Shown here one piece after another: positions 25,901 to 37,699 of a stretch of 64,000 bases of DNA. The translations under genes and the position numbers were made by a program. The stretch is taken from contig JAQGDQ010000351.1 of NCBI GenBank assembly GCA_030141605.1, positions 1 through 64,000 of the forward strand. The letters run 5' to 3'. A model generated the notes under the pieces. The model saw only the letters and a program-made list of their open reading frames with translations. It was not told the origin of the DNA and made no database searches. The stretch's first letter is position 1; each line of letters starts with the position of its first letter. This DNA comes from Tubiluchus corallicola (lineage: Eukaryota > Priapulida > Priapulimorpha > Priapulimorphida > Tubiluchidae).

Positions 25901-28900
25901 CACAGTTACAATACAGATGACCAGTTGGTCTTTCGCTGCCCTTTCTTCACATTTTTGTTGCTAAATTAATTGTATTGTAACTGTGCGTGTGTTAAAAGAT
26001 AAATAAAAGATTATTATTATAATTAAGGTACCAATATAACAAATTATACATTTTTATTATCGTCATTCAGCTGTGTTAATAATGCAGAAATGATAAAATG
26101 GGACGAAGATCCAGTTCTTCACGTGTACAGTGTACACCACAGCTAGGCCTACTTAAAAACCAAAATTTCAAAAACGGTCATCAGTATAATTGCTCCGCTT
26201 TTAGCACGTAAGTCTTGCCGAGGCTAGCTAATTGTATAATTTTATTACGTAATATGATTTAAATAGACCGGTAGACTACACTGCATACACCAAACAACGT
26301 GCTTTAAATATCAAGTGCAGTGTATACGACACTGGCTGGTTAGATTATGTAACATCAGTCTTATAAATGCGTTCGCGTTACAAGTGCTTATTGCAATCTA
26401 TTCTGAATATCATTTAAAATTTACGTTGTTCAGTTTTATTACAGAAATCAGGAAAATAAAATATTTACGCAATTTAATGTCTACCTTCTTTCGCGGTTAA
26501 TCAAAATTTTTAGTGTTCGTGGGGTGTGAACATTATAATGATTCGTCGCACGTGCATACAGCACTAACTATCCCGCCAAATCACGCCACAAAGGTAGCAC
26601 GTTACATCAGCTACGTTATAGATAGCTGTTACCGAGATCGGCTCGTTGGTCTAGGGGTATGATTCTCGCTTAGGGTGCGAGAGGTCCCGGGTTCAAATCC
26701 CGGACGAGCCCGTTTTTTTTTTAATTTATAGTGAAGAGCTGTCTTTTTTTCATTTACGACGAGAACATTCTGGTTAGTTTAGTTCAAATAATACCATTCA
26801 TCTCGGTCTATTGCAGAATAAATAAATAGAAACAAGATGACTGACTTCCCAATTGTGCAAAAAAAATTAAACACTGACTTCCCAATTGTGAAAAAAAAAA
26901 TTAAACACTACACTACATTTGCTTTACAGAAAGCATTGGATCTTACGGCACAGATTGAGGAGGTAAGGAGAATGCATCATCGTAAAAACACATATAAAGT
27001 AGAATTAATTGCAGGTAAGGAGAACGTAACGGCTCAAATTGAGAAAATAAGAAGAATGCATCTTCATAAAAACACACACATTAAACTACATTCACAACAA
27101 TAACAATTTTTTACACACACACAGTAAAAATAAAAGATAAGGAGAATGCATCCTCATAAAAGCACACACAAAGTGCATTCTACATACACACTACATTCAT
27201 AACAATAACAATTTTGTACATGAACCATGTTCAAAATTCTTTAGCAGGGACGGAGACGATGCACTTGCTGTTGCTTTGGTATCGTCTACAGTACCGACTG
27301 TTTTTGTAGTAGTTTCCAAAATCCGGGAACTTTTTAATACCTCCGATCCGATACAAACTGGATTATTTGGATCAAACCAAAGGTGATCATTGTCAATCTG
27401 TTCTGGTCTGATTTTTGAGATAACTCTGCAATTTCTTGCGCAATAGAGGTTTTTTGCTAAATCTCGTAAAGCTTCCTCTTATCCGACTTTGTATGAAGTA
27501 CTGCAACCGCAATTGTCAGTCAGATGGTCACCTTAAATCACTTACTAGATTGCCAGACTGTATTGTCAATCTGTTCTGGCCTAATTTTAGAGATAATTCT
27601 GCAATTTTTTGCTCAATAGAGATTTTTTGCTACATCTAGTTAAGCTTCTAGAAGATATTACTCTCAAAATGTCTTGCCCTTGCTTTCTGAATGCTGACAC
27701 TTTGTTTGGCATTATATAGTAAAGTATTAAGTATTTAAATGATGCCCTAAATCTTTCAAAAGCTGTTCAAACTAGGTTGTGTAATCAATAAAGACAGCGT
27801 TAAGCAAAACTGTAACAGTATTACTATTTACTAGCTCAATTTCTCATTGATTTATCTTGTCGTGTATGAGTGAATACAGTACCACCATGCTATTGCACAC
27901 TGACACGACTTTTGTACCAACGGTCCATCACATTCTTCCAGTTATCATACACAATGTCGGTGTTGTGCATCATCATCTTACATCATCTTTTGTCGGATAA
28001 ATTTTTCTACGTATCATAGGAAAACATTTGGCTTGTTTAATGTGAGAATTATTAAAATGGTAACTTTGGTATACAGAAGGTTCAACTGAACGTTTAGTGA
28101 TCCAAAATTTACCGGACGAATTTTATACCGATATTCCGGGAACAAATGCGGTGTATTTTTAAACACGGCTGCTACTCCATCCAGTTTCTTTTGCCTGGAC
28201 CTCTTATCTGTGGAATTTTACACCCGAAAATTGTTTCCTTGTTAGCTGCAAGTTCACTTACTTCAATGAATGCTAACGAATGTCTCCTACAGCAAACAAA
28301 TCAGTTTCCCGAACTTGCATTCATTTTTAACTTTTTATTCCATTAATGGGTTTATTTGTATTATTAAAAAAATTGGAAACAAGTAGTTTGTTTTCATTAT
28401 CCTGTACTGTGGGTGGAATTATAGATAAATAGAACTATATAGACCAATTTTTAGGCACAACAAGAATTCTTTACAAGGGTTTTGCAGGCTTGAAATTTAT
28501 AATAAAATGAAAAACCAACCTGATTTACGGGAACAAGGGCAAAACTTTGAAGATTTCCCTGATTGGTGGCCAACAACGTAGCACCGGGCGGCAACTGCGC
28601 CAAAACAGATTGTGGAATATTGACAGATTGAGCAGTTTTGAATTGCGCTGACATTATTGGTACTTGTCCTGGCTTGCCTGGAGCAGCTGATGCCACCTAT
28701 TGTAAAATAAAAAAATTAGCAGAAACCAGTTATTTTTAGTACTAGTAGAAAATGAAGATAAAACGCTAGCTTATAAGTCAGTGAAGCATAAAAAAAACAG
28801 AATAAAGAAAAAACAATAAAGCAATTTCAAAAACTGAAATATTAAATTGAACATAATACGCAAAGTAATTTAAAACCACTTAAAATTAATTGCTTGACCA

Positions 28901-31900
28901 TCATCTTCTTAAAATAGTTTTTCAAGGAGGAAGGGCATTTGATAATTTTTTTATATTTCAGTCAGTGTAATGGTCATCGCAAAATCACTTTCAAAACAGT
29001 TATAAGGTGGCAAAGCTTGCACTTTGCAAACGGCAGATTTTGATGTGGAAAAATATGACTATATAGAATGTTTTCAATTTGAAAGTGAGAAATACAAATA
29101 GAAACATTGACTTTTTTGAAGAATTCTACTTAAAATATATAATATTTAAAAAAAATGATACAGGCTGGGGATGATGATAAACAAGTTAACAAGTAATTAA
29201 TTTTTAGTAACCTAAAATAAGTATAACAAAAAAATGAAATTCCATCAACTCTAAAAAGTCGATGAAAGTATATAAGACTTACCAAAATTTGTTTACTTCC
29301 CGCAGGAGCTATAGGTACCTGCCTCGTCAGTGCCATGCTCTTCTGTGCACTAGTCACAGCTGTGTTTATGTGAGAAGTTGTTGCAGCAACCGTTGTCGTT
29401 GTAGTCACCACTGAACTGCTCGCTGTGGTCACCACAACAAGTGACCCACCTGGTGTAATAGATACTGGTATGCCTTTTGCTCTAGTGACAGCTGACCCAG
29501 CATTTGAAGCAAAAGGATGGACAGGAACTTGTCCCAGTGCTGATGAAACAGGACGTAATACTGAAAGAAGTGCATCACATGTAAATTACATGTATTACAT
29601 AAATGCGGAGGGCCATCCACATATAACGATATTAAGTTTAGGGTAGGTAGTTGGCAGGAGACGTTATAATGCAAAGTAGGTAGGTGATTTCGTTTACTTG
29701 ACTTCACTTACCTGACTAAGTTAATTGGGGCTGCCACTGAGTACACTGATGGTTTCATGTTATTTTACACAAGTGACGTTGTTGCCTGTCCTTGGGAGGA
29801 TGAAGAATAAAATGTACAAAAAGCTACAATGGTGTGATATATACATCAACAGAAGAAGTAGGTAGGTGGTGGGGTATATCCTACATACTAAAGAAGTTTA
29901 AAATAAATTAGTTGTATAAATATTATAACAGTAGCATGATATACCATATTACAATTGGAAAAAAACTGAATAACATAAGAGTACTATGACCAAACTGTTG
30001 GTGCTTAGGCACCAATAATCTGAGGTCTTGAAAGCTTTAAAGTAGATAAAAAGCTAAAAAAGACAAGAATTAAAAATAGTAAACTGCTGTAACTGATTTT
30101 CGATGAGGAAGAGACTGCAGTGCAGACCCCAATCGACTAACAATATGATTTTGCACTCTATCAAGCAGATTAAGTTAAGCTGAAGCACCAGCTCCAACTG
30201 CAGTACTCTGTATGACACAACACAACACAGGCATTCCACTTTTTAGATATATTCTTGGTTATTTCTGCCATCTACGATAGAAACATAAATCAATGCATTG
30301 CCTTGGTAATGTTACAGGGCTGGCCAGGTCTCCACTCTGGTGTCATGTTTAGCAATAATTGATAATTTATTTTCAGTTACACTAAATATAAATAAGTAAT
30401 AATTGGCTTAATCAGAGCCAGCTCCACTCCCAAATTTTTTTATCCAAAATTTTAGCCACTGTCAACTTTGTTAGCTATACTTATGTTATATTCACAGTGT
30501 ACTGAAAGCAGGTTAGCGGACAGATGATTCACACCTCAAGAGTTTAATTGCTTCATATTTTGTTTCACTATTCTGATAAACATCAGATTTTGGTGAAATG
30601 CTATACAAGCTGCATGGGCTACATAACGTGGTACCCAGTTTAATTTGTTTATGCTACCCATATACAGTTAACTGGCAGATTAACAGCTTAAAAAATACTT
30701 TGTAGTACCAATATACCAGTGGTTCCCAACCTTTTGTTCACAGCGACCCCTTTCCAAAACCCTGCATCATATCGCGACCTCACGAAGAACATAATCACAT
30801 GTTATATTAATAAAAATCATTATCGTTTACATTTTTTGACTACTCAACAAATTATTGAACAATGAGTGACTATTTCATTAATTCATTAATATGATGGTTG
30901 CACCTGTTTCTCAGCGACTACTAATGCAACAGCAATAGGTATCCAAAGTAAAATGAATAGTAAAATGCTTTCGGGTGGTGTACACTGTACACAAGTGTAC
31001 AGCATGGAACAACTTGCATGTTCATTTTTCTGGAAAATCAAGCAGTGATATACATGCAATGTACTAAACATGATGAGATAATCTGTCTCCATAAAGTGCT
31101 ATGACTATCTCGCTAACAGTATACTTAGCTAAAGCGACTGATCAAATCAAACAACAATAAACTCTCGGGCATTTAAAATCGTTCACTGCAAATTTCTGTT
31201 AAACTCTTGCTGCTTGAATGAGGCCTAACGATATCCGTTTGATGGCTACAAGTGCACTGCCCAAGTTCAAATCCCAAATGTAACCTTATTTTGAATATTT
31301 TTCAAACCCAAAGAAAATGAGTCATGATATAAGTATCAGAGAAAATTATTATTTACAGCGGTTAGTGTAAAGGTTCTTGTAGACACCGCACACTGAGAAT
31401 GCTCATAAAATGAGAAGGCCTTACTTCAAAAACACAGACAATATCTGTCTACCAACATTGCAAGAAAACACTCAAGCCCAACAGAGCTTTAACTGAGTTC
31501 ATAAACAGATGAAAAGCAATTCTACTAAAGGATGTTAAACTTACTGTAAAAGTTGGGAACACCTTAGGAAGAATTTTTAGTGTGAACATTGGAGTCCCCT
31601 AGGGGGAATGTCTTAGTCCAATACTTTTCACGCTCTACCCAATGCACTTAAGACCCAAACTCCTCCAAATGGTGATCATGATTATGATACCAGTGTCTGT
31701 GATAACCTTCCTCAACATGTTCTGGTCCACTCCTATCCTGTTTTGGAATCCTAGGAACCATTCCTTATTGATCAACAATATAACTGACGATATAGGATGG
31801 ATTAGTGTATCAAATTTTCAAACTAGCACAATAAAAAGGGATATTACAAAAAAAAATCTTCAAGTAAGCCAGTCAAAAACAGAAGAATATATTATTGCAA

Positions 31901-34900
31901 AAGATGGTAATCAGTCTTGGAAAAAGTGCAAGTATATTGGCACTTTTCTAAACACCGAAGATGATATTAAAAGTAGAAAGCAACAAGCAATGCATGTTTT
32001 TCTTCACCACAAGCATGTATTAACTAGCAAGAAATTAAGCCTTAGTATAAGACTTCGATTATTTAATGCTTACGTTACCAGCATATTTATGTACAACAGT
32101 GAAACATGGGGTTGAACGATTACTCAAGAAAAGCAGATTGACACATTTCATAGAAGCCTTCTAAGGAGTTTTAGAGATAAGATGGCCATACAGAAACAAA
32201 AACGAAGATTTATACATTAGAATGAAAGAAATTCCTTGGAGTTCAAAAGTCAAGATCTGAAGATTAAGATGGCTAGGACATCTTCCAAGATTACCAAATG
32301 AAGCACCAGTAAGAAGCACCTTAAAGGAAGCCTTAAAACCCTACAAAAAAAACCATCTGACAAACCAAAAACAATTTGGATTGCTAAGATAAATAAAGAT
32401 GTTCAACAACTTTAATCAAATCTATCTTTAGGAGTAAAAGAACTTATGCTGTTAGCTGCAGATAGAAGTGGGTGGAATACTATAATAAATATTGGTGCCT
32501 CAATGTCCACAACAGATGGAATGAGACTTTGAAGAAAAAAGAACTGGTCAATTTGTTAAAATTAACTATAGTAAACACCACTTAAGAGACTCACTTTGGA
32601 ACAGAAATGTTTTGATCCATTTAACCAACAGATGTAGTATTACTAATACAGAAGTACGAGTCATCACTCTTCAGCTTAGCGTGTGCTGTAAACACTGTGT
32701 GAGCTTTAAATCTTAGGTCTTTTTGCTTATGTGCTACTGTAGTTTTCAAAATTAACTCTATGGTCTTAGTTGCTCTATATTTATGCTTGTAAAACCAGAA
32801 AGAATACAGGCAGATTACTGCCGCTGCATCTGCTGCATAACAGCAACAATTAACTGATCAAAAATGCTGTGAAAATTAGTAAGTGCTTCAAAACTGCTAA
32901 TTTTTGGCTAGTCATTTGCTAGGCATGTAATTAAAAGTTTAGCTTTCATAAATTCTTGGGCACGAGGTTAAATGCAATGAACAAGCTAGTGACAGAATAA
33001 AAACAAAACCACTAGCTAGCATATTAGTGCATGATAAACGTAACCAACAAACCCCCACACTATTTAACATGAATGCTTCTTTTTCTAGGTATAGTATAGT
33101 GCTCAAAAACGAAGTAATGATCACATAAAGCAGTAAAAGCTCTTTCATCACAAACAAATACCTGAAGCAAAAATTGAGTTACTTATGGGGAGTTTTTCAT
33201 CAATTGTTGGCGGTATTTATATGCATTTGAATAGGAGCGGCCATTTCAGACGTTTTTCAGTCAATTACTCAACTGATTCCATTAACCGTGATGAGTCTAA
33301 TGAATGGCGCCTACTGTACTTGTCAATTTCATCAAAGCTTTGCCTTCTGCAAAAAAGTTTATCAAATACCTGTCTGATTGCTGGCAGAGGTCGTAAGAGA
33401 TGAAGCTGGTACAAGACGGACATGCTGCAGTCTACTGGATGACTGTGCTCCAGAGGAAGAGGATGTCGCTACTTGACTTTGAAACAATTGCCGCTAGAAC
33501 AAACAAGTCTTTTTATAAATGACAGTAACAACTTTAGGCGTATGATGTAACCTTGTGCAAAAAAAACAAAATTATTATGACTTAAAATGTGAAAGAGCAT
33601 GTGTTAATTATTAGTAGCAAGAAAGTAAAAAACTACTTAACAAAATGGTTTTTAGCACTTATTGACTTACCACAGTTTGTGTGCCTGGCTGCTTCACAAT
33701 TATTTTTGAAGGAGCCACAGTTACTGCAGTTGGTCTTCCTGTTGAAGTTGCAACCAATGAAGATGTAGCACTAGCACGCACTGCTGGTATAGCAGGAGCA
33801 ATTTTAATCGGTGACCTAGTAGCCATAGACACAGGAATCATTGTAATTTTTGAGGGCGACTTTAATGGTGAGACAGTAATACGATTTCCTGGCATTACTT
33901 GTTGTTTATTAGGAGATGCTAAAGTGAAAACCTGTCCTTTAAAGGGTGACATTACACCAGTAGCAGGTAATGCAACAGCTTTTATTGGAGATCCAATGGC
34001 TGTTCCAGAAGAAGCCATTTGATTAGCAACTGCTGCAGCGATGTTCTGAATGTCGGCTTCGCTGCCCGGTGGAACGCCTGTTATTATCATTTTTGTCATC
34101 GGCTGCTTGACACCTGTTTTAATGGGTGACTTCGGCAAACCTAAAGATGGCATTGCACTTGTGGTTACAGCTTGTGTTGAAGGTTTGGTATAGACTTGAA
34201 CAGTTGTTCCCAGAGGCTGTTCACCAATTTGTGACTTATTTGACGAAACAACCAAGGTCGTTTTTGCACCTGCAACTTGCGTTACGGCTTGCGCCGATAC
34301 CTGCACATGATTAAATGAAGAAGTGTCTGTTTCCATGGGTATAACACCATCAATGTGATCAATCAATTTACTAAGATCTGTTTCTAGGTTCTCGAGAGCA
34401 GCTAAGCCAGAATTTGTTGTAGCTTGCACTTGTTGCACATCTAACTGAATGGCTTCACCAAGAGTGGATTTTCCTAAAAAGATGGACTGTCTTTAACTCA
34501 CTCATGAATATATTTTTATCTTTCTTCATTATATAAAATACAGTTAACCCTCTCATTAACGAACCACATAACAAAAGATTTGTAAAACAACGGACAAAAT
34601 CCGGCAACTCAAATGTCCAGCCCAATAGTTTAAAACTTGAGAGAGAAGCATACCAAGATCGGTAGCCCAGTAAGTGTCCGCTAGGCTAGTCAGTTGGTAC
34701 ACGCCAAATGTTTACAAATACCAGAGGAGCTGTTGTTATATGGTATGCTTTCTAAGATCGTCTTACCACTCTTAAGGTATGAGGCAAGTATATAAGGCAA
34801 TATTGATGGCAGTATTAGTATTTGTAAATGTAGCAATTAAACTGTTGTTTTGAAAAAACAAACCTGTAGTGCGTTGTTTAAAGGGGAAATAAAAGAGAAC

Positions 34901-36748
34901 TTTAAAGAGTAGCCTAAAGAACTTTATATATAAAATTGAATTACTTAGCATATACACTTACCTGTTTGTCTGAACCATTTGAAAGACTTATGTAAGTTGA
35001 AAAGAAAATTCTTAATAACTTAAAATATTTGTGCCATTTGGTAAGACAGCAGTGTGGTGTACTAAAAACACATAATTAATTAGTGAAGCATGCACTACAA
35101 ATGCTTTGATTGTTTTTTCAAACTTTATGCATTGTTATCTAAACAACTTACCATTAGAACCTAATGGTCACAGTGGGAGTTTAAATTTACAATTTTATGT
35201 ATAAAGCGTTACTGTTAATGCAAACCTTGCATACAAGCAATAAGACAGCATGTAAATAATGTAAAATTTCGAGATGAATTTTTAAATTTTATTATTAAGA
35301 GTGGTTTCTTGTGCTTTAATTTTGTATCGCGGTAAGTGTCATAACTAATTCGCTGCTGCTCCTGCTCTGTTTTGACATTACAGAGCTGGGAAAAGCAGTA
35401 CAGAAACTTGGTTCAGCATATAATAAGTTGACAACTTAATCTTCATAATCAACCCATTAAAATCAAGTGATATAACCGACCAATTTGAGTCGCTTCTTCA
35501 TTTCTTTCAATTGATTTTATTTCAGCAGTGTTACCAGTAGTACAGCACTCACCTTCAGCTAGACTTTTGCTGCCATATGTAGGACCTGCAGCTTAGCTGC
35601 TCAAAAAATGACAAATAAAGAAAATCTCCAGGACTGATTACGTGTTTTTAAATAAGTTTTGCAAGGGTACTCCTAGTTTTCTTAGTGCCTGTTAGGAGCA
35701 GTCATCATTTACAACTGCATGAGTTAAAGATTATTAGCGTCAATGACGCAAGGCACATCGACAATACACAGTTTAAGTCACGTGAAACATCTTCAAAAGC
35801 AAAAACAGCATAATAAAAACAAAATATATATTTTCCAGTTTCGTCGATATTGATGTCAGAGACCATGGATTATGTATTATGCACATGATTCCTTTTACAG
35901 TGCTTTGATGTCGTCCGAGTAAATGATATTAAATTATCAGTCAGTTCCAGTCTTGCTTTCACGTATCATGTCCTTGTGTCTGCTTAAATTAAGTCTTACA
36001 ATGTTGAGTATCCCCTGTTGTGGAAGCTTATGACAGAACCTCTATCCGATATCCTAGCTGCTTTGCCAACGATTTTCTTAATCGGCATTTGACGACTCTA
36101 GGATCAACTAACATTTTACTATAAGGAATCACAGGTGCGCAGTGCAAAAAGAAGCATGCCCAGCCTAAAAAAATATGCCAACTACACAAGCTTGTTGAAA
36201 TATAGAAACACGGGGCAAAAATTTTTTATACCAAATAAATTAAGTATAATTATAATTTCATAATATAAGCTTTCTGAAAGTTATATTAAACAGCATTTTT
36301 CTTGTCCTTTAAGTTGAGACTATGCTTTTACAATTAAAAAAAACTTGAAAGAAATTGCTGAGGCTTAAAAACATTGTTATAATAATCAAGTTCTTGTATC
36401 ACTCAGCAAGAAAAATCTCATTTTTTTGTTTCAAGCGGCCGTAAGAATTTTACAAAGAAACTCAGTCTGGCAACGTGCCAAAGACCATAAAACCAAGTCT
36501 ACTAATGAATACGCCTATTTTCTGTTTATTTGGAATTGAAAGTTTCAGCAACAGTTTCTTCGCACAAAAAGAATAATTTTCTACTTTTGCAAACTTAAAA
36601 AATGTCAGTATCCGTACTAGTTTGCGTCCTCTTAAAATTTATTACCTACCACTTGAAATGTTCATTCTTGTTGCTGGCATTCTCTTAATTTTTGCGAAAT
36701 TTTTGTTTTTCAAAATGGCCCGCTCTCCATCGCTATCCCACAATTCAC
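19910..36748 (-). CDS. LIN54: LIN54, MuvB/DREAM DNA-binding subunit (5' end not found)
   Basis: Eleven exons in transcript order: 36748-36650, 34473-33671, 33493-33370, 29560-29283, 28696-28520, 24489-24341, 23459-23391, 22562-22417, 21911-21814, 21013-20826, 20111-19910; all phases fit, giving 776 codons. The N-terminal half is Ser/Thr/Val/Gln-rich and keeps LIN54 landmarks ([25 protein letters not shown]). The C-terminal third is the tesmin/TSO1 tandem CXC domain: [20 protein letters not shown], a linker ([10 protein letters not shown]), then [20 protein letters not shown] and [20 protein letters not shown], followed by the helical tail [13 protein letters not shown]. All CXC cysteines I can check are present. 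LIN54 binds TTYGAA cell-cycle homology elements for MuvB and DREAM. The exon at 36650-36748 is new relative to the vertebrate protein I know but fits by phase. The initiator exon must lie upstream. Confidence 0.93.
21339..21569 (+). repeat. Inverted duplicate of a LIN54 exon/intron boundary (copy)
   Basis: These 231 bp are the reverse complement of 24139-24369 (positions sum to 45708) and I saw no mismatch. The first 29 bases copy the end of the LIN54 exon 24341-24489 (GCGCCACCCGAACAG...); the rest copies the adjoining intron with its splice donor. In this orientation it is antisense to LIN54, inside the intron between exons 21814-21911 and 20826-21013. Confidence 0.93.
23610..23956 (-). other. 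Unrecognised Cys-rich open reading remnant in a LIN54 intron
   Basis: Two overlapping frames on the minus strand read Cys/His-containing peptides: [20 protein letters not shown] with VLCPCAH, and a second frame with [14 protein letters not shown]. The frames are separated by a 26-bp tandem duplication (23766-23817) that repeats the codons for [10 protein letters not shown]. It sits between LIN54 exons 24341-24489 and 23391-23459, next to the inverted-duplication arm at 24139. It may be a fragment of a transposon protein; I do not recognise the family. Confidence 0.35.
23766..23817. repeat. 26-bp tandem duplication
   Basis: The unit GTGCGCGCAAGGGCAAAGAA (first 20 of 26 bases) occurs twice, perfectly, at 23766-23791 and 23792-23817. 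It shifts the reading frame of the Cys-rich remnant, since 26 is not a multiple of three. Confidence 0.9.
24139..24369 (-). repeat. Inverted duplicate of a LIN54 exon/intron boundary (original)
   Basis: This covers the last 29 bases of a functional LIN54 exon (24341-24489) and about 200 bases of the intron behind it. The intron part contains a segment rich in GGGGACGA/TCGTCCCC-type sequence that looks like a piece of a transposon. The mirror copy lies 2.6 kb away at 21339-21569. Because the exon here is in frame in the gene, this is the source copy. Confidence 0.93.
24510..25145 (-). repeat. Dispersed non-coding repeat, copy 1 (LIN54 intron)
   Basis: Read on the minus strand, this region aligns with 52082-52626 at roughly 80% identity by eye. 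Shared blocks include AAAGGAAGACAGG, TTTTTCATATACTACCCC, GCCCAACTATTG, GCGTGTTTGCGAAA, TGAGAGGTACA and GGTAATAATTCTT. This copy is longer by about 80 bases, including a second GCGTGTTGCA motif. I found no inverted ends, target duplication or coding frame. It lies just 5' of the LIN54 exon 24341-24489. Confidence 0.8.
25775..26102. repeat. Long hairpin (140/131-bp arms, 57-bp loop)
   Basis: 25775-25914 and 25972-26102 are reverse complements that, apart from the number of AAT triplets, look nearly identical. The arm reads CCCATTTTATCATTTCTGCA ... ACACACGCACAGTTACAATAC. The loop (25915-25971) is not repeated. It lies in a LIN54 intron. It could be a fold-back element or a small inverted duplication. 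Confidence 0.92.
26640..26711 (+). tRNA. tRNA-Pro (anticodon AGG)
   Basis: The 72-nt gene folds as a clover leaf. The acceptor stem is GGCTCGT with ACGAGCC and discriminator C at 26711. The anticodon stem is CTCGC/GCGAG around the loop TTAGGGT, with anticodon AGG at 26672-26674. The T arm is CCCGGGTTCAAATCCCGG. The internal promoter boxes (A box in TGGTCTAGGGGT, B box GGTTCAAATCC) are intact, and a T run from 26713 provides the RNA polymerase III terminator. There is no intron. It lies in a LIN54 intron on the opposite strand. Confidence 0.97.
26841..27215 (+). repeat. Two adjoining tandem repeat arrays after the tRNA
   Basis: 26841-26907 holds two 33-bp copies of CTGACTTCCCAATTGTG plus an A run and TTAAACA. 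From about 26945 to 27215 there are three degenerate copies of an 83-90-bp unit marked by AAGGAGAATGCATC and TCATAAAAACACACAC, ending in CAACAATAACAATTTT. The plus strand is open from 26837 to 27103 and encodes a repeated peptide ([16 protein letters not shown], then [16 protein letters not shown]), but there is no evidence that it is translated. Confidence 0.75.
27220..27650 (-). pseudogene. Unrecognised coding remnant with internal duplication
   Basis: On the minus strand about 27474-27220 is open for roughly 85-90 codons (includes [30 protein letters not shown] and [14 protein letters not shown]), preceded by a stop and with no ATG. The first 85 bases are repeated at 27649-27564 with about 85% identity, including the EQIDN coding. 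I do not recognise the protein. It lies in a LIN54 intron in the sense direction but has no fitting splice sites that I can see. Confidence 0.4.
30717..30870 (+). mobile_element. Fragment of a hAT-type element
   Basis: It begins CAGTGGTTCCCAACCTTTTG, the typical hAT/Charlie-like terminal sequence, followed by CAGCGACCCC and TCGCGACC blocks common to that class. I could not find the matching opposite terminus, so its right edge is uncertain and it is probably truncated. It lies in the LIN54 intron 29561-33369. Confidence 0.6.
31480..32560 (+). pseudogene. LINE family-B reverse transcriptase remnant
   Basis: The plus strand reads parts of a non-LTR reverse transcriptase. Near 31590 is NIGVP(stop)[12 protein letters not shown], the conserved QG..LSP region with a stop in place of Gln. 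Near 31770 is a decayed DDIGWIS version of the catalytic box. At 31850-32115 is a continuous C-terminal segment ([40 protein letters not shown]). The 3' end (32230-32560) includes GATGGCTAGGACATCTTCC and ends near AATGAGACTTTGAAGAA. It lies antisense within the LIN54 intron 29561-33369. Other fragments of the family are at 164-370, 6616-6822, 7489-7600 and 45890-46520. Confidence 0.8.
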
Positions 36749-37699
36749 CTGTTTGACACAAATAAAGAAAATGAAAAGCAAAAACAGTCAAAACGGGGGC
36801 CTTTCAACTTTACTTGACTGCCGATATGACAGGAAAACAAATTAATATTGAAAATTATATCAAAGTTAACTTAAAAAACTTACTTAATAACAAACATAAA
36901 TAAATAGAAAGTTAAACAGCGTCAATTAAATTGATTAATTGAATTTATTTCGGCTATTATTCATTAATTATTTTATTTGGCTGATATATTTCCAGGAAAA
37001 TTATAAAATAAAATTAAGTATTAAAAGTAATAATGCAGGAACTAAATTAGATTTGAGCTAAACTGAATATATATATATATATGGATATGTTGGCATGGTT
37101 GTTCTTAACATCACCCAGAGAATAACAAACATATTAATTGGACCTAAAACCAACATACTGATATTGTTGTAAATATAGTACACTAAATCGTTTATGTTTT
37201 TTAAGTGTTGCGCTAGCGCCACAAATAACAATGCTTAAATAGAAGTGTGTATGTGTGTGTGTAATATAAGCCTGAAAGCTTTTCGCACATATTGGCTATC
37301 CAAATTTGAAAGAAAATTGGGAACTACCATATAGAAGAGGGTAGCTGCAAGATAACTAAATGTAAATAAATTGGCCCACGATTAACACGCAGCCTCTACA
37401 GCACTGATATTCAGTGTGATTTTAGTCCTTCCATATACTTCCATAAATGAGTAGCAGTGACCTCGAAGACGTCGCAGTTCAATGGGAAGCAGTGGCACTG
37501 CAGCCCTAGCTGGTAGCTGGAGCTTGCATGTTTGCCTGCATGTGTACCTGAACCTTTGCTAATTGTTTAGGCTGAACATTCTCAACCTTGTTGAATGCTT
37601 CTGCCAAACCAGACTGGCAATATGAATTGACTAAAGAATCCACACAGCACAATATATCATGAACAGTATGAATATGTATAAGGAATTTCACATGAATGA

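Noticed and set aside
33681-34022. 113-codon plus-strand ORF opposite a LIN54 exon
   Set aside because: It is the antisense shadow of the long LIN54 exon, whose minus-strand frame has matching splice phases and family motifs.
34547-34720. CAGTTAACCCTCTCATTAAC as the end of another pogo-like MITE
   Set aside because: The left end is suggestive, but I found no matching right terminus or TA duplication.
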